Part shown: positions 22,905 through 35,600 of the stretch, piece by piece
How positions within the stretch are numbered: position 1 is the first letter of the stretch
Layout: every line of letters starts with the position of its first letter
NCBI GenBank assembly: GCA_029204225.1
Contig: MU832615.1
Span: 1-64,000 of the forward strand
Reading direction: 5' to 3'
From: Diphasiastrum complanatum
Lineage: Eukaryota > Streptophyta > Lycopodiopsida > Lycopodiales > Lycopodiaceae
DNA: 64,000 nt
Translations under genes and position numbers: made by a program
The notes under the pieces: generated by a model
Database searches by the model: none
What the model saw: only the letters and a program-made list of their open reading frames with translations
What the model was told of the DNA's origin: nothing

Positions 22905-24640
22905 GAGCAACTGAGCCTCCGTTGTGCTCACAACCACAATTTTATGACAGTATACTCCCTTTTGATCCCCATCACAAAAGGCCTTGAACTTGGTAGATAT
23001 GTACTCACCACCATTGTCACTCCTTAAGCACTTGATCTTTGTGGAAAATTGGTTCTCCTTTGCATTCTTGAACTTGATAAAGACATCATACACTTCATCC
23101 TTGCTCTTTAGTAGGTAGATCCAACAAAATATACCAAAATCATCAATGAAGGTTACATACATCTTAGCTCCACTATTGCTAATTGTAGTAAATCCATGAA
23201 TATCCGAATGTACAAGTTGAAAAGGCTTTGTAGATCTAGATGTAGATCTAATATAAGGTAGTATATGTGACTTGACAAATCACAAGACTCACAAACATGA
23301 TTGATGCCACTTAAGGAACTTGGAAGACCTATCACAACATCCTTTCTAGCCATTACCTCCAATGACTTGAAGTTGAGGTGTCCCATCCTTTTATGCCAAA
23401 CCTCTGGAATAGGTATTTGCTCTCTTGCAACACATCCAACTTGGTTATCAATAGCAGAAGCATCTAGTTTGAACAACTTTCCTTGCCTTTTACCTTTTCC
23501 AATCAAGAAATCCTTCCTTTTGATCATACAAGCATCTCCATCAAACTCAACCTTGAGGCCTTTACTTAGCATTTGACTCACACCAAGAAAATTCTTGGTA
23601 ATAGATGGAATAAACAAGACATCCTCCAAATGAACATTCCTATTTGTAGAGAGAGAAATAAGAATTGTGCCAATCCCTTTGATTGCACACTCACCATCAT
23701 TGGCCGTGTAGATCACCCTTTTGTCATCTCCATATGCCAACAAAGAAGTGAAGTACTCTTTGTGAAAAGTCATGTGTGAACTTGCTCCACTATCAATCCA
23801 CCATGGATCTAGATCTCCATCATTAGCAAGCATACATGAAGACATAACAAAAGCATTATCATTTGCATCTTGAACATCCAAACCATCCTCATCAAGAGTA
23901 AGATTACCTTGCTTGTGTCCTCGATCTCTCTTCTTCTTTTAGCACTCACTTGAAAAGTGTTGTTTGATGCCACAATAGAAGCACTTGAGCTTTGATCTAT
24001 TTTTATTTTTGCCATTTGAAGAAGCATCCAATTGATCTTGCCCTTTAGACTACTTACTTTTGCTTTTGCCCTTGAATTTGACCTTTATGAACATAGCCTC
24101 CTCTTGAAGTGTCGATGTAGATCCACCTCTTGCTTGAAGCCTATATTCTTCATTGATCAAGGTCCTGTGAAGATCCATCAAACTTGGCAAAGCCTTTTTA
24201 ATAGCAATGCTTTGAACAATGTTAGCATGAGCATCCAAAAATCCATTAATAATCACTTGAACAAGCTCTCCTTCCTTAATGCTTTCATCAATGCAAGCCA
24301 ACTCATCATTCAATGCTTTCATCCTCAAAAGAAAAGTACTTGGACTTTCTTCATTCTTTAACAAGAAAAGATTATCCTTATTAGAGTCAACACTCTAGAA
24401 GTAGACTTGGATTCATAAAGCTTCTTCAATGAATCCCAAACATCCTTAGATGAAGTACACTTACCAACTTCCTTGAGAAGCTCATTGGTAACATTCATCT
24501 TGATAATGTGTAGATCCCTTTTCGCCCTCTTATCATACCTCATTTGATCTTGTTGTGTTGCTGGTCTCTCCTCCAAACCTACAACAATTTCCAAAACATC
24601 ATTCATCTCAAGAAGTGATGACATTCTGACTTTTCACAAT
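22905..24640 (-). pseudogene. Copia family C gag-pol remnant (copy C1)
   Basis: The minus strand encodes gag from 24624 (SLLEMNDVLEIVVGLEERP, NVTNELLKEVGKC), a lysine-rich segment near 24050, protease WWIDSGASSHMTFHKEYF (about 23780), GAG-pre-integrase VWHKRMGHLNFKSLEVMARK (about 23390), CESC, and the integrase core (TFIDDFGIFCWIYLLKSK, CLRSDNGGEY, about 23160-23000). Homology ends at about 22905 against the family B LTR. It is a degraded relative of the intact element at 43.5-49.9 kb, with frameshifts at about 24364, 24027-23881 and 23230. Confidence 0.88.
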
Positions 24641-25300
24641 GAATAGCTACTTGACGTAAGCCTATCATTGTCTTCCAACATGACTCCAACTTGACTCCAC
24701 TTGATGTTGTCATGTAGCAATGACCTGATCTTCTTTTCCAACCTGTTTGAATGCACAAATCACTCCTTGAAAAACAACAAATGTTTTTAAAGAAATAAAA
24801 AAGATTTGAAACTATCTCAAAAATTCTCTTCTAGCACTTATACCAAGCAAATCAACATATAGAATCATGAAATCTTGATCAACCTGTGATCTATCCTCAA
24901 CCTAATGACTTTTGCCACTTTCTAAGATCGAAACACACTCAAGTGAAGTACAACAACCTCACTATCTAGAGATCCAATCAAAATTAGAGTTTTGACAAAA
25001 TCACAAAAAATTGATTATTCCAAATCTACATGCAAAGGCTGAACATTTGACATGCAATCTATTAGCCACCACTTAGGCTTATCCAATGATCCAAAAATCG
25101 GCCAAATCCAGTATGTGAATTCAAAAATTGGAATTGATCAAATTTATGAACTTATATAGGGTTTTGATCTACAAAAGATCCAATCTACAAAAGCATAAAA
25201 CTTGATTTTGGTGTAGAATCCTCTCTAGCATGCTCTAGCCTTGATATCTTCAACAAATCATTGATAGATATGATTTCCTCCTTCATAACCTAAAACACAA
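24641..25300 (-). other. 5' leader of copy C1
   Basis: Non-coding leader between the primer-binding site and gag. It has CAACCTG-type words similar to the leader of the intact family C element at 48.1-49.25 kb. Confidence 0.6.
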
Positions 25301-25312
25301 GCTCTGATACCA
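25301..25312 (-). other. Primer-binding site of copy C1
   Basis: The minus strand reads TGGTATCAGAGC, adjoining an LTR edge TTCACA at 25313. This is the initiator-Met tRNA type and is identical to the site of the intact family C element. Confidence 0.85.
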
Positions 25313-26738
25313 TGTGAAGGATTTCAGATCAATGATGATCCAATCCATAAAATGATATTGGGTTACAAAAGAAGCTACTCTACCGTATTCTGGGACAGCA
25401 ACAGTATGTCGTCGAGACCATTCAGTCCGGGATGCCAACGACATGCTATCAAGACCATTCAGTCCAGGAACTGGTTGGCTTCATATCTATCATGGCTTGT
25501 GGTTCTGAGTGTTCCTTGCATGAACGTGAATGGGTTAAGCCTTGGGGAACGTGGCTCTAACTTGTCGGCTGAGTTGGATGGCTTGCTTGGGTGGAAGTTA
25601 CTTGTTTATGGCTGTCCAATTTGTAGTGGCGCCAGGTTGGCTTCCAATGCTCGTGACGAAGCTTTGAATTGGTTAAGTCTGATGTAAGTCAGACGACTTG
25701 TTTGGAATGGATGTTATTCGTTTGTAATGAAGCTTTGAGTTAGTTGAATTTGATGTATGTCGGACAGCTTGCTTGGAGGGAAGTCACCTACATTGGGGCC
25801 CCCGGTCTGGCATGGCGCTAGGTCGGATCTCAATGTTGGCTTCCGAACTTCAAATTGGTTAAGTTTGATCGTTGTTGGCGAGTTGGCTGCTTGTATGTTA
25901 AGTGGGTTTGGACGACAAGAATTGAAAGCCGGGAAGCTAAGTCATGGTTCTCGACTCCCTTTGGGATGCCTGTGCTATAGCATGCTAGCACCAACATGTA
26001 AGACATTTGACCAATAAGCTGAAGTACAAGAATTATTTAAGAAGATGAATTCATATTGTTTGAGTTATTTCAAAGTTACAAGACAACACAATATGAAAAA
26101 ATATAGTTCCAAACCACATTAGTGGATGAAATAGATCTTGGGCCAATTCGGTTGCACATCTAGAAATAGCTAGAAGATAGAAATCACTACTTTATGCATG
26201 CTAGAATTTAGAAATGCACAAAAACTTAGATATGACTTAGAACTATCCCTGTCCATACAATAGCAGTCTGAGTATAGTACCTCACACATGTGGATCCAAG
26301 ATCTACAAAATCAATATTCTACACATAGAAAACCAAGATATCAAGAGAGAAACACATGAGATGGACATAGAAACATAAGAGATGAATTCTCCACAATGAA
26401 AGAAACTATGATGATTATTTCTCCATGTAGGTACAGATATTTATAGCTTTCAAAATATCATTTGGCCACTTGCCCCAAACTTGACCTAATTTGGAAACTT
26501 CTCGATACTTCATCAAAAACCTAGAAAATCTAGTCTAGATGCAATGTACCAAAGTTAGCCAATTAGAATGGGTCCAAATCTGACCTCATCTACTTATCCA
26601 CTTGCCAAAAATAGTAAATCCAATAATTAGGCCCTTATTGAAAAATATGAAACTATCTTTAGGTTGAGATTTCAAGTTGGCCTCCAAAAATGCCAATAAA
26701 CCAACAAAACTAACAAAACTAGCTGACAAATTTTTATA
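25313..26738 (-). mobile_element. LTR shared by copy C1 and a second element
   Basis: The left edge (TGTGAAGG) adjoins a primer-binding site. The right edge adjoins the minus-strand polypurine tract GTTGAAGAGGGAG (26739-26751), the same tract used by the intact family C element. An LTR with internal sequence on both sides implies two elements in head-to-tail order sharing one LTR. The right terminus reads TATA instead of TGTG on the minus strand, two G-to-A changes. At about 1.43 kb it is over twice the 655-bp LTR of the intact copy; 25380-26020 is less AT-rich and may be an insertion. Confidence 0.65.
25400..25930. repeat. Imperfect repeats within the shared LTR
   Basis: AGACCATTCAGTCC recurs at 25415 and 25452 (period 37). 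Further on, roughly 100-bp imperfect units share words such as GCTTTGAATTGGTTAAGT / CTTTGAGTTAGTTGAATT / CTTCAAATTGGTTAAGT and TTGGCTTCC. The segment has higher GC than its surroundings. Confidence 0.5.
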
Positions 26739-29033
26739 CTCCCTCTTCAACTAGTTTTACCACAAAACTTTGATCCATCTTTAAGAATGATCTCCATCCT
26801 AAGTATATACCTCCTTCCTATGGTTTTATAGTAACTTCCATTACTGATATAATAGAGAATAGTGTTCAAATTGGATGTTTCACTATTTCTTACATCAATT
26901 TTGCACATCAAGATATAAGTAGAACATGAAGAGCCAAATAGAATGTAAATGTAATGATTCCTCCATGCTTCAAACTTTGAACTCTCTGGAAAATAACAGT
27001 AGCCAAACAATAATTGATAGTTATCATCCAAGCTTGAATGTCTCCTCCATTTTTGTCCTTGAGATGTATCCTCCATGAAAATATATGTATGAGGCTCCAT
27101 CTCCATCTTGCCATAAGATATCATCATCACTTAATAACTTGATCATGAATGAGTGATATAATGAGCCTCCAATAGCTTCATTTCCATCAACAAAACCAGC
27201 CAAGAATGCTAGTACGACTCCAACAACAAGATATTGCAAGACAATGTAGCTAGTTTCACCATATCTAAGAGTTGACAATTTGCACACATTCACATGAAAT
27301 AGCTCAAACCTGAGATAGAACAAGTAAAGTAAACTTTAACAACACTTCCTTGCTACTCCCTTGACCCTACTTGAGTCTTCAATAACCTGCAAAAACAAAT
27401 CCAAAGTATATTTGCCACTTGACTTCCCTTGTTGCTCTTGACTTCCCTTGTTGACTTTCCTTGTTGCTCTTGACTAGCTCCAAATTGCCACCTTCCCTTC
27501 TGTGTAGTTGAAGCCCTTTGAGATCAACCTCTTGAACTTTCACTTGATCATCAAAGACATTGAACAAAAAAAAAAGTTTTAGATTCATTACTTGCATCCA
27601 TTCCTTGAAAACCATCGTCTACTTGGGATGGCTATCTTCGGAACTGAAACCCACTGAGCATGGGTGATATCTTGTGTCAATTGAGTTTTTCTCAAAAGGC
27701 AAAGGACTAGGGTCCTCTTTAGAGATTGGCAACAAGTTAAATCAAGCCATAATCCTAGTAGATGGAAAGCAAAGTGTTGGAAAGGCTCTTGTTTGAGAAC
27801 TCTACTCTAAGTCCAGTCAGCTGATTTTATAAGTGGGAGGAAACTATCACACACACCTCTCCCTTGTTGAAAATCTTGAATGAAAGTTGATTAAAATGGG
27901 GGCAAATTCAAGGTGACCTAGCCATACTCACACGAGTAGACTGGCAAACTCAAGGTGACCTAGCCATACTCACACGAGTAGGGGCAAACTTTGGACCTAA
28001 TAAGTTGACAGGTTCTTGTTGTGGAAAGGAAAGCCTGTTATAGGCTTCTCTAGACCAACAATGATGAGGAGACATAATGACTATGCTAACTTGTGTTATG
28101 TGTAAAGCAGCTGATCAACAAAGGAATTGTGAGAGTTGAATCTTGCACGAGAGACATGGTACTTCGAATAAACGCTAAGGGACAGTTCATATTGGAATTG
28201 GACTACTGCAAACTCTAGGTGCATGTGTCTGATTCAAAGAGAGCTACTTGAAGCCAAGCGAGATGTACACTTCTTGTTTTGACTATGAGGACCACCAGTG
28301 ATGGAATTGTGAAATTCATGTTTTGCGTGACAGACATGGTGCTTCAAACAAAAGCGAAGAGATAGTTTGTATGCGGATCAAACTGGTGCGTCCCCTTCGC
28401 TCTCCACTAGGTCAATGGTTACATTTGGGTTGATTCAAAGACAACTACTTCAAGCTAAGTGAGAGGTGCATTGCGGAGTACTCAATCTTTGCCTACCTTA
28501 AAGAGCCAAAAGAAAAAGTATCAAGATCAGGCCGAGACAACGAGATAAATCAAGGTGCAAAAGCAGGGCACAAGGTGGACCATAAAGTGGGCAATCAATG
28601 ATAAATCCTTTGGCTCAGGGAGTCCTGATACCTACATAGAAATGATCAAATCTGGAGCTCAAGGAGCTCAACACAATGTGCATCAAGGACATCAGGAGCT
28701 CAAAGCAGTTCCAAAGTCAAAAGTCAGAAGCGAAAGGAGAAACATTTCAACAAAAAGCCTCTATCACTAGTTAATAAGGTTCTTGGGTTTTATGTAAGCG
28801 ATATAAAATCTATGCTTTTCCCAGACAAAGCAATTTTTTCAAGTTATGTAATTTTTCTAAATAAAAAGCTGAGCCTCCGAGTTGTGGTGTACCAACTACA
28901 ATTATAATAATATGTGACCAATAAATTGAGTATTGTGCCAAATAGCTTAAATGTAGTTAATTTTAATTGGGCGGCACCTTTGTTTTAATCTGACATCTGA
29001 TGGGGACATCACATTTTATAAAGGTGGGGTGGA
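26739..29033. other. Non-coding retroelement interior with short duplications
   Basis: After the polypurine tract at 26739-26751 the minus strand should show RNase H, but the frames at 27130-26747 and 27323-27024 do not resemble any known pol domain. This may be a non-autonomous derivative or an unrelated interior. 27901-27982 holds two copies of a 42-bp unit. 28127-28290 and 28301-28470 are imperfect copies of a block with GGAATTGTGA and ACATGGT(A/G)CTTC. A plus polypurine-like run (AAAGGTGGGGTGGA, 29020-29033) precedes an LTR-like start. Confidence 0.4.
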
Positions 29034-29760
29034 TGTTGTAAAGCTAGCTTTACAATGCAAGCTTTGCTTCCAGCGCCACTGGCACCAACATTGTTCCCAG
29101 CGCCAGCAGTGCCACTGCTGCTCCCGGTGCCACCGATGCCACTATGACCAGAATCTAGCCAGCACCAAGTTCCTATAGCTGAAAAACTTTGATCGGTTCT
29201 AGCGAGGTCTAGAGAGCTTGGATCTTTGTGAAATCACCTCACACGATCTAGGCATGATTAAAGGAAGCCTAGGGATCAGTAAATTCTAGAGAGAGAAAAC
29301 TCTCTAGAGAGAGAGGTATGAGAGAGAAAATGACTTTCTAGAACACTTGGTATGAGGGGAGGTGGCGAATCCCACCAAAACTGTAGGGGGATGCAAGCTG
29401 CAACTTAGGGCGAGCCTCAACCAAGTCTCAGCTCCCCTTGCTGGAATGTTGTCCTGGCGTCCGCCTTGGCATGCCAGCTTGCCAATGTAGAAAAATTAGC
29501 ATCTACACACAAACTGAGATGAAAACTCTAACAGTACTTGATCAAACATGAATCATAAGATAAAGTATTGTTGATGTCCATACAAAACCAGCAAGATACT
29601 GTATCTCACAAGTGTGGATCCAAAAATAGTAAATATAGATCATTCTACACATATAATTGCATGCAATCACAAGTATAGTGCACCAATGGATAGTAGAACC
29701 CAAGAGAACCATGTATAAGCATGAAATGAGATATATAAGAGAGAATGATCAAATTAGTTG
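29034..29760 (+). mobile_element. LTR-like sequence with a terminal palindrome
   Basis: It starts TGTTGTAAAGC directly after a purine-rich run, as a plus-strand 3' LTR would. TTGTAAAGCTAGCTTTACAA at 29036-29055 is a perfect 20-bp palindrome. 29056-29160 repeats GCCACTG / CAGCGCC words. 29550-29740 resembles part of the shared LTR at 26240-26400 (GTCCATACAA, TGTGGATCCAA, ATTCTACACATA). The right limit is not defined. Confidence 0.4.
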
Positions 29761-29872
29761 AATCTTTCACACTACAGTCACTCAACTATGATTCTTCTTA
29801 GGCTCGACCGGATAATATAGATGATATATCATGGCTTATGCCTCCTGATCCTATCCCTTGACTTGAAAGTCG

Positions 29873-30600
29873 TTAAGATGGAATTGGTCTAAAGAATGTG
29901 AGTGCGCACTCCAAATGGTTGTGGACAATCGGGCGAAAAGTGTCTTGGTTCTCCACAATTGTAACAATTTCCCAAAACTTATTTATTCGAATTGGTAGAA
30001 CCGACAAATTCTGGTGGGTTATGTCTCTTTGGTACAAACTTGGGTTTGGTTTGTTAAAATTGTGCTGTAGAACCTTGACCATTTGTCGATGCATCATCTA
30101 GGAATATAAACAATACTTCCTGAGAAGAATCTTCAACATATTTGACATTTACATTCTTCTTTAGAATGTCCAGATGCACCGCATTTCGTACACCACAGTC
30201 TCGAATTCGAAGAAGAAGCTTTCAGTCTTTTGTCTACGACTTCTGAAATCTGTACTTTCAAATCGTTGAACTTCTTATTAAGATTAGCCATATTACTCTT
30301 TCACAGCTTTTCAACTTTAGAAAGTATAGACTTATCCTCATAATTTTTATCACCTTCTTTTTGTTTAGACTTTTGTTTCTTTCTACGATCAATATCATCA
30401 GTTTCTGAGTCTGATGAATCACTAGAATCAGATTCGGTACTTGAAGAACTTGAACTAGATTCTAATTTAGAGTGATCTTCACTGCCATTGGAATCATGCT
30501 TAGATTTATGTGTACGTCTAGTAGATCGTCTTTTACGTGCTAACTTTGATGTCTCATAATTCTCAACACTTGCTATGACTGTTGTTAAAGAAGTCATATT
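29873..30600 (-). pseudogene. Gypsy gag C-terminal remnant with two zinc knuckles
   Basis: From 30597 leftwards the minus strand encodes a basic patch (LARKRRSTRRTHKSKH), a serine-acid run (about 30480-30400) and a lysine-rich helix. Near 30205-30150 a knuckle WCTKCGASGHSKEEC follows, and near 29960-29915 a second, CYNCGEPRHFSPDC. Both fit CX2CX4HX4C, which binds zinc and packages RNA in retroelement Gag. Stops and shifts (for example between the knuckles) show decay. Neither RT nor integrase follows. Confidence 0.65.
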
Positions 30601-30960
30601 TCTTGTCTATAGTATCGGTCAATTTTCGATGGTAAACCTGCCAAAATCCACTCGATCTGCATTGCGACAAGATACACACCAACGGGAGGTGAATCCTTGG
30701 TATGCTTAGGAAAATTTATTGTCTAAATCTGTACACCTAGCTTGATGTGTACTCAAGAAGTGTAAACTGCAAGATAGAACATTCATGTATTAGTAATGGC
30801 TAAAAACATCAACAAAATAGAAAACTAATCACGATTCCAAAAATAAGAATAAACAAAATTAATTACCTTCGAAATATCAACATCCTCCTAAAGTTTGAAC
30901 CACTCAAAAAATAATCTTGCATTATATAAAGTGTACCACTCACAACTGAATCAATCATTT
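30601..30960. other. Stretch without recognisable genes
   Basis: No gene was recognised between the gypsy gag remnant and the plus-strand fragment starting at about 30968. Confidence 0.4.
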
Positions 30961-31720
30961 TGCTAGGGTGACTGCAAAAAGATTCAACAAACAAGACATT
31001 GAATTCTCTGACTTTGTAGATTTTGAAACAGATGACTCTGTTGCTAGAGTTGATTATGATGATGAGAAGGGACTTATGATCGGTGCAGAGTGGTTGACTA
31101 GGACTTTATCAAATATTGTTGAGCATGGACGAGGCAGACCATCCAATGAAGAATTCACTGTATTTCAATCCTAGATGGGCTTCCCTCATCCATCATTAAT
31201 GCATTTCACAAATGATTCTACTTCAGTAGGTGGTCATAATATTGATCATCCTGATCTGGTTGCCGCTGATGATGAAGAATTTGTAAGTGTTTAAACTTCC
31301 TTGCATTAGAATGTTCTTAACTGCTGAATGTATTTTTTTTCAACATATTTTTTATTGCAGGATGCTCTCATAATTGATGACTTTGCTGCGAGATGAGGTG
31401 GTTACAAACAACATGCATCCTCGTTCCAGAGGGATAGTGGACTTGGCCACTATCTTAGGCATTTTCTGAAGAATGATATATGTATTGCTCATTCGAAGAA
31501 TAAGATCATTTTCGTCAAAAGATCTTATGTTTTGAACATTCTAGGTTTTACTGATGAGAATGTTCCTTTAAGGTGCTCCCATTATTCATTACACTCTACT
31601 TATATTGAACTTAGTGGAAATAAGGATAATGCACATCTATTACATGCATACTCTAGCAGAGAATTTCTTCATGACAATACAGCCATATCTTCAAGATATT
31701 GCCCTTCATAGATTAGCAAG
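30961..31720 (+). pseudogene. Second copy of the unfamiliar 12.4-kb gene family
   Basis: The plus strand encodes RFNKQDIEFSDFVDFETDD and WLTRTLSNIVEHGRG (30968-31170, stop at 31171), continues to DDEEF, then shows a GTAAGT donor at 31286 and a TTGCAG acceptor at about 31360. The second block (31361-31715) encodes LIIDDFAAR, LGHYLRHFLKNDICIAHSK, KIIFVKRSYVLNILGF and YIELSG. It is related in order and spacing to the minus-strand block at 12832-12407. In-frame stops at 31171 and about 31395 and a frame change make it non-functional. The conserved splice acceptor in both copies suggests they descend from a genomic, not a retroposed, parent. Confidence 0.5.
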
Positions 31721-31826
31721 TATTAGTGTTTATGTAGGGCCTAGTCATATATCACCGTGATCCACTTTATATAATCTAATCCAACATGATGCCAAATTTG
31801 AACTTGGCATGAGAGCATATTTGATT

Positions 31827-32110
31827 TCAAACAATTGGTAGAGCCAATAGACTTTCTTGCATTCTTGTGAGTAGACTATTATAGCCAATCTTGTTGTCGT
31901 TTGTCTGCGATGAGCTTATTTGACATGAAAAAAATATATATATTGTTATATCCTTTAATTCACCAACAGGTTTTCTCCGTATCGAATCGGCCAACTTGAT
32001 ATTTCTTTGGTTTGGTTGAATATTAGTCAAACCTAAGGCACGAGCAGTGTCTTCAGTTATTATGTTGACACTTGAACTTGAGTCAATTGACACCTTTTCG
32101 ATTAATCATC
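31827..32110 (-). pseudogene. Gypsy aspartic protease fragment
   Basis: The minus strand encodes IDSSSSVNIITEDTARALGL and NIKLADSIRRKPVGELKDI, typical of a Ty3/gypsy retropepsin. The catalytic D-T/S-G triad reads D-S-S here, so the glycine is lost. It is a fragment; the flanking RT is not present. Its order relative to the gag at 29.9-30.6 kb does not fit one element. Confidence 0.6.
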
Positions 32111-32182
32111 CAGCAAAATATCACTCTTTTTTAGCTCAAATTCCCAAAAACAAATGTCAACGCGTTACCATATGTTTTTTGT

Positions 32183-32641
32183 TGTCCAAACCTATAGTTT
32201 TCTTCGTGTTTCTACACAGTCTGCAAAAGTACTCGGGAATCACTCTCAGGTGGATCCGACTTAAAAATGTTCGGGCATGGTCCGACAAATATCTTATCAG
32301 GTGAAAGACAGTTTATTGTTCGCCTTAATTGTAGCTAGAAAAATTTCTGGAAAGATTCAACTGAACGGATGCCAGCTCACTTTGGATGGATGCTAGCCCA
32401 CTATCCATTATGATTGACGACCGAATTAGTTGTTCTACTATTGGACGTTGCCACATTTGCATAGTTTAAAAGTTGCTCATATTCCTATAGTTTCAAGTTT
32501 TAAGTTTTGATCAATAGATCAGCAAGTATTGAATAGTTAGCTCTCTTTCTCTCTCAAGCCTGCGAGCTTGAACACTCTTGAACATTCTAGCTCACTTATT
32601 AGAGTTGTTTATATATGGCTATTGCGCTTACAACTTATCAG
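32183..32641 (+). mobile_element. Partial 5' LTR of copia family A (copy A1)
   Basis: Collinear with 35825-36262 of the 3' LTR, sharing GTTTCTACACAGTCTGCAAA-type, GGTGAAAGACAGTTTATTG and CAATAGATCAGCAAGTATTG stretches. The first bases and the last roughly 440 bases of the LTR, plus the primer-binding site and gag start, are missing: the LTR breaks at CTTATCAG (32641) straight into gag coding sequence. Confidence 0.8.
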
Positions 32642-35600
32642 AGTATGGAAATTCAAGATGAAGACCTTGCTAATCACCAATGAGTTGTGGGATGTTCTTA
32701 TCGGTATCGAAGTGAAACCTGAAGATGACACAGATGACTGGAAGTCAAAGGATGGTAAAGCTTTCGCGCTTATTATCCTCAATATATCAGATACTCAAAT
32801 TGGCCACATAGCTGAAGCCAAAACTTTGAAAGAAGTTTGGGACATCCTAAGCTCACTATATGATGTGAGAGACGTAACTACCAAGTTACATATTCAAAGA
32901 AAATTCTTCACACTCAAGGTGTCGAACAATGATTCTCTTCAGAATCATATTAACTAGTTTAAGAATCTCTTGCAACAAATGGCCGCTGTCAGATCAGTCA
33001 TAAACGATCAAGACGCAATTATGACACTGCTTTCAAGCCTACCCTCTATATATGAGAATTGGGTGATGATCATCACGACACACTCAAATTTAGCTCTTAC
33101 CAGAGTTATCACTATGTTGCTGCAAGAAGATAATCGAAGAAGTCAAGACACTTCGTCTACCTCTTTGTCTCATGCTCTATATGTCAACAAGGGCTCGAAA
33201 TGACAGAAGCAGAAAAGCTCTAAGCAGTCTGCATTGAATGAGAACAGAACCTTAGTCGAATCGACAAAGTGCATGTTATCACATGCAACACTTCCAAAGT
33301 CCTTCTGGGTTGAAGCTGTTTCAACAGCAACCTATATTCAGAATAGATGTCCTATTAAAGGTCTCTAAAAAAGAACATCATTCAAAGTTTGGACAGGTAC
33401 CAAGCCTTCTATATCAAATTTAAAAGTTTTTGATGTACAGCTTACGGGTAGATTTATCATGATCTCAGGAAGAAGCTTGACTTCCAAAGTATCAAATGTA
33501 TTTTCATCAGCTACACTTAGACCAAGCCTACAAGTTGTTCGATCCTATTGAGTCGAAGATATTCACCAGCCGAGATCATCTTCATCGAAGAGCAGTTTAT
33601 CGACCTCAAAGGAGAAGGCAAAGCCCATGTAGCCGACTTGTCTGACTCGTTCGACATATTGAACTTCAAGGTTCCTCAGTCGAATATTCCTATTGAAGGT
33701 CCAAGCCCATCTACTTTCGATGAACAACATATTAACGGCGAATCCAAAGAAGATGATGTAGTTCAGCTACTACAGTATGATGAAAATAATCAACTTTCTC
33801 CATTTCCTAGAAGATCATCAAGGACTAGCAACCAACCTGTGAGGTATATCGACGAGTCTGCAGCTTATCTTGTTCAAGAGCCGACGACTGTCAAAGAGGC
33901 ACTCAGTCACTCCGATCTCTAGAAAGAAGTTATGGATAAAGAGTATTCATCTCTTATCAAGAACCAAACATGGACAATTGTCGAATTATTTGCTAGTAGA
34001 AATGTAGTTGATTGTAAATGGATTTTCAAAGTCAAGTACAAAGTATACGAAAGCATCGACAGAAGAAAAGCCCAACTTGTCGCCAGAGGATTTTCTTAGG
34101 TATACAACATCGATTACACTGAGACCTTCAGTCCAGTAGTCAAGCATTCTTCTATTCGACTTTTGTTATCGTTTGTTGCTGCAGCAGATTTGGAAATACA
34201 TCAAATGGATGTACAGACAGCATATCTCAATGGAGTTATCGAAGAAGACATTTATATGGTATAATCCAAAGGTTATATTATCGAAGGTAAACACAATCAT
34301 GTGTGTAAGCTCCATAAGACACTTTATGGCTTGAAACAATCTGCTCGAGCATGGTTTCAAAGAAGAAAAGCCCGACTTGTTGCCAGAGGATTTTCTTAGG
34401 TATACAACATCGATTACACTGAGACCTTCAGTCCAGTAGCCAAGCATTCTTCTATTCGACTTTTGTTATCGTTTGTTGTTGCAGCAGATTTGGAAATACA
34501 TCAAATGGATGTACAGACAACATATCTCAATGGAGTTATCGAAGAAGACATTTACATGGTACAACTCAAAGGTTATATAATCGAAGGTAAACACAATCAT
34601 GTGTATAAACTCCATAATACACTTTATGGCTTGAAGCAATCTGCTCGAGCATGGTTTCAAAGGATCAATACTTTCCTTATTAATCACGACTACACATTAA
34701 GCTCTTTAGATTCTAATGTTTACTTCAAGATAGTGCATCAGTCTTTTATTATAATCACTTTATATGTGGACGACACATTGCTCTTTGGCAATAGTATCGA
34801 TTTGATAAAAGAAGGCAAGTCAATGCTATCATCCGAATTTGACATGACCGATCTGGGTGAAGCTCATTTCTACCTTGGTATTCAAATCCACAGAGACAAA
34901 AATTGAAAGTTGATATACATTACTCAGCAAAGGTACATCTACAATACTTTAGTCAGATAAAATATGATTAATTGCAAGTTAGCTCTCTCACCAATGGAAC
35001 CAGGTCTCAAATTGTCGAAGGACCAGTGTCTCCGAACAATAAAAGAGAAGGAACTGATGCGAGAGTATTCTTATCATTCATAATAGGATCTCTTATGTAC
35101 GCAATGATCTATACCAGGCCAGACATAGCTTTTGTAGTAAGTTCCCTAAGTCAGTTTATGACTAACCCTGGTATAACACATTGGAAAGCTCTTATCAAGG
35201 TCATGAGATATCTTCAAGCTACTATGGACTTTTGCATTTGTTATGGAGCAGTCGACAACAACAAACTCAATTCATTCAATGGTTACATAGATGCAAGTTG
35301 GGCAGGAGATATAGACACTCGTAAATCTACTTTTGGTTTTACATTCTTCCTCAACAATGGTCCTATTTCCTAGAACAGTCGCAAGCAATCTTCAATAGCT
35401 TTATCTTCTATAGAATCAGAGTATATCGTAGCCTCACAAGCTACTAAGGAAGCAATTTGATTGAGAAACTTACTTTCAAATATCAGTCTGAATCAATATG
35501 CTCCGACATTATTATTTTGTGATAATCAAAGTGTTATTGCCTTATCAACCAACCCTAGATTTCATTCTAGGAGTAAGCACATTGAACTCAAGTATCACTA

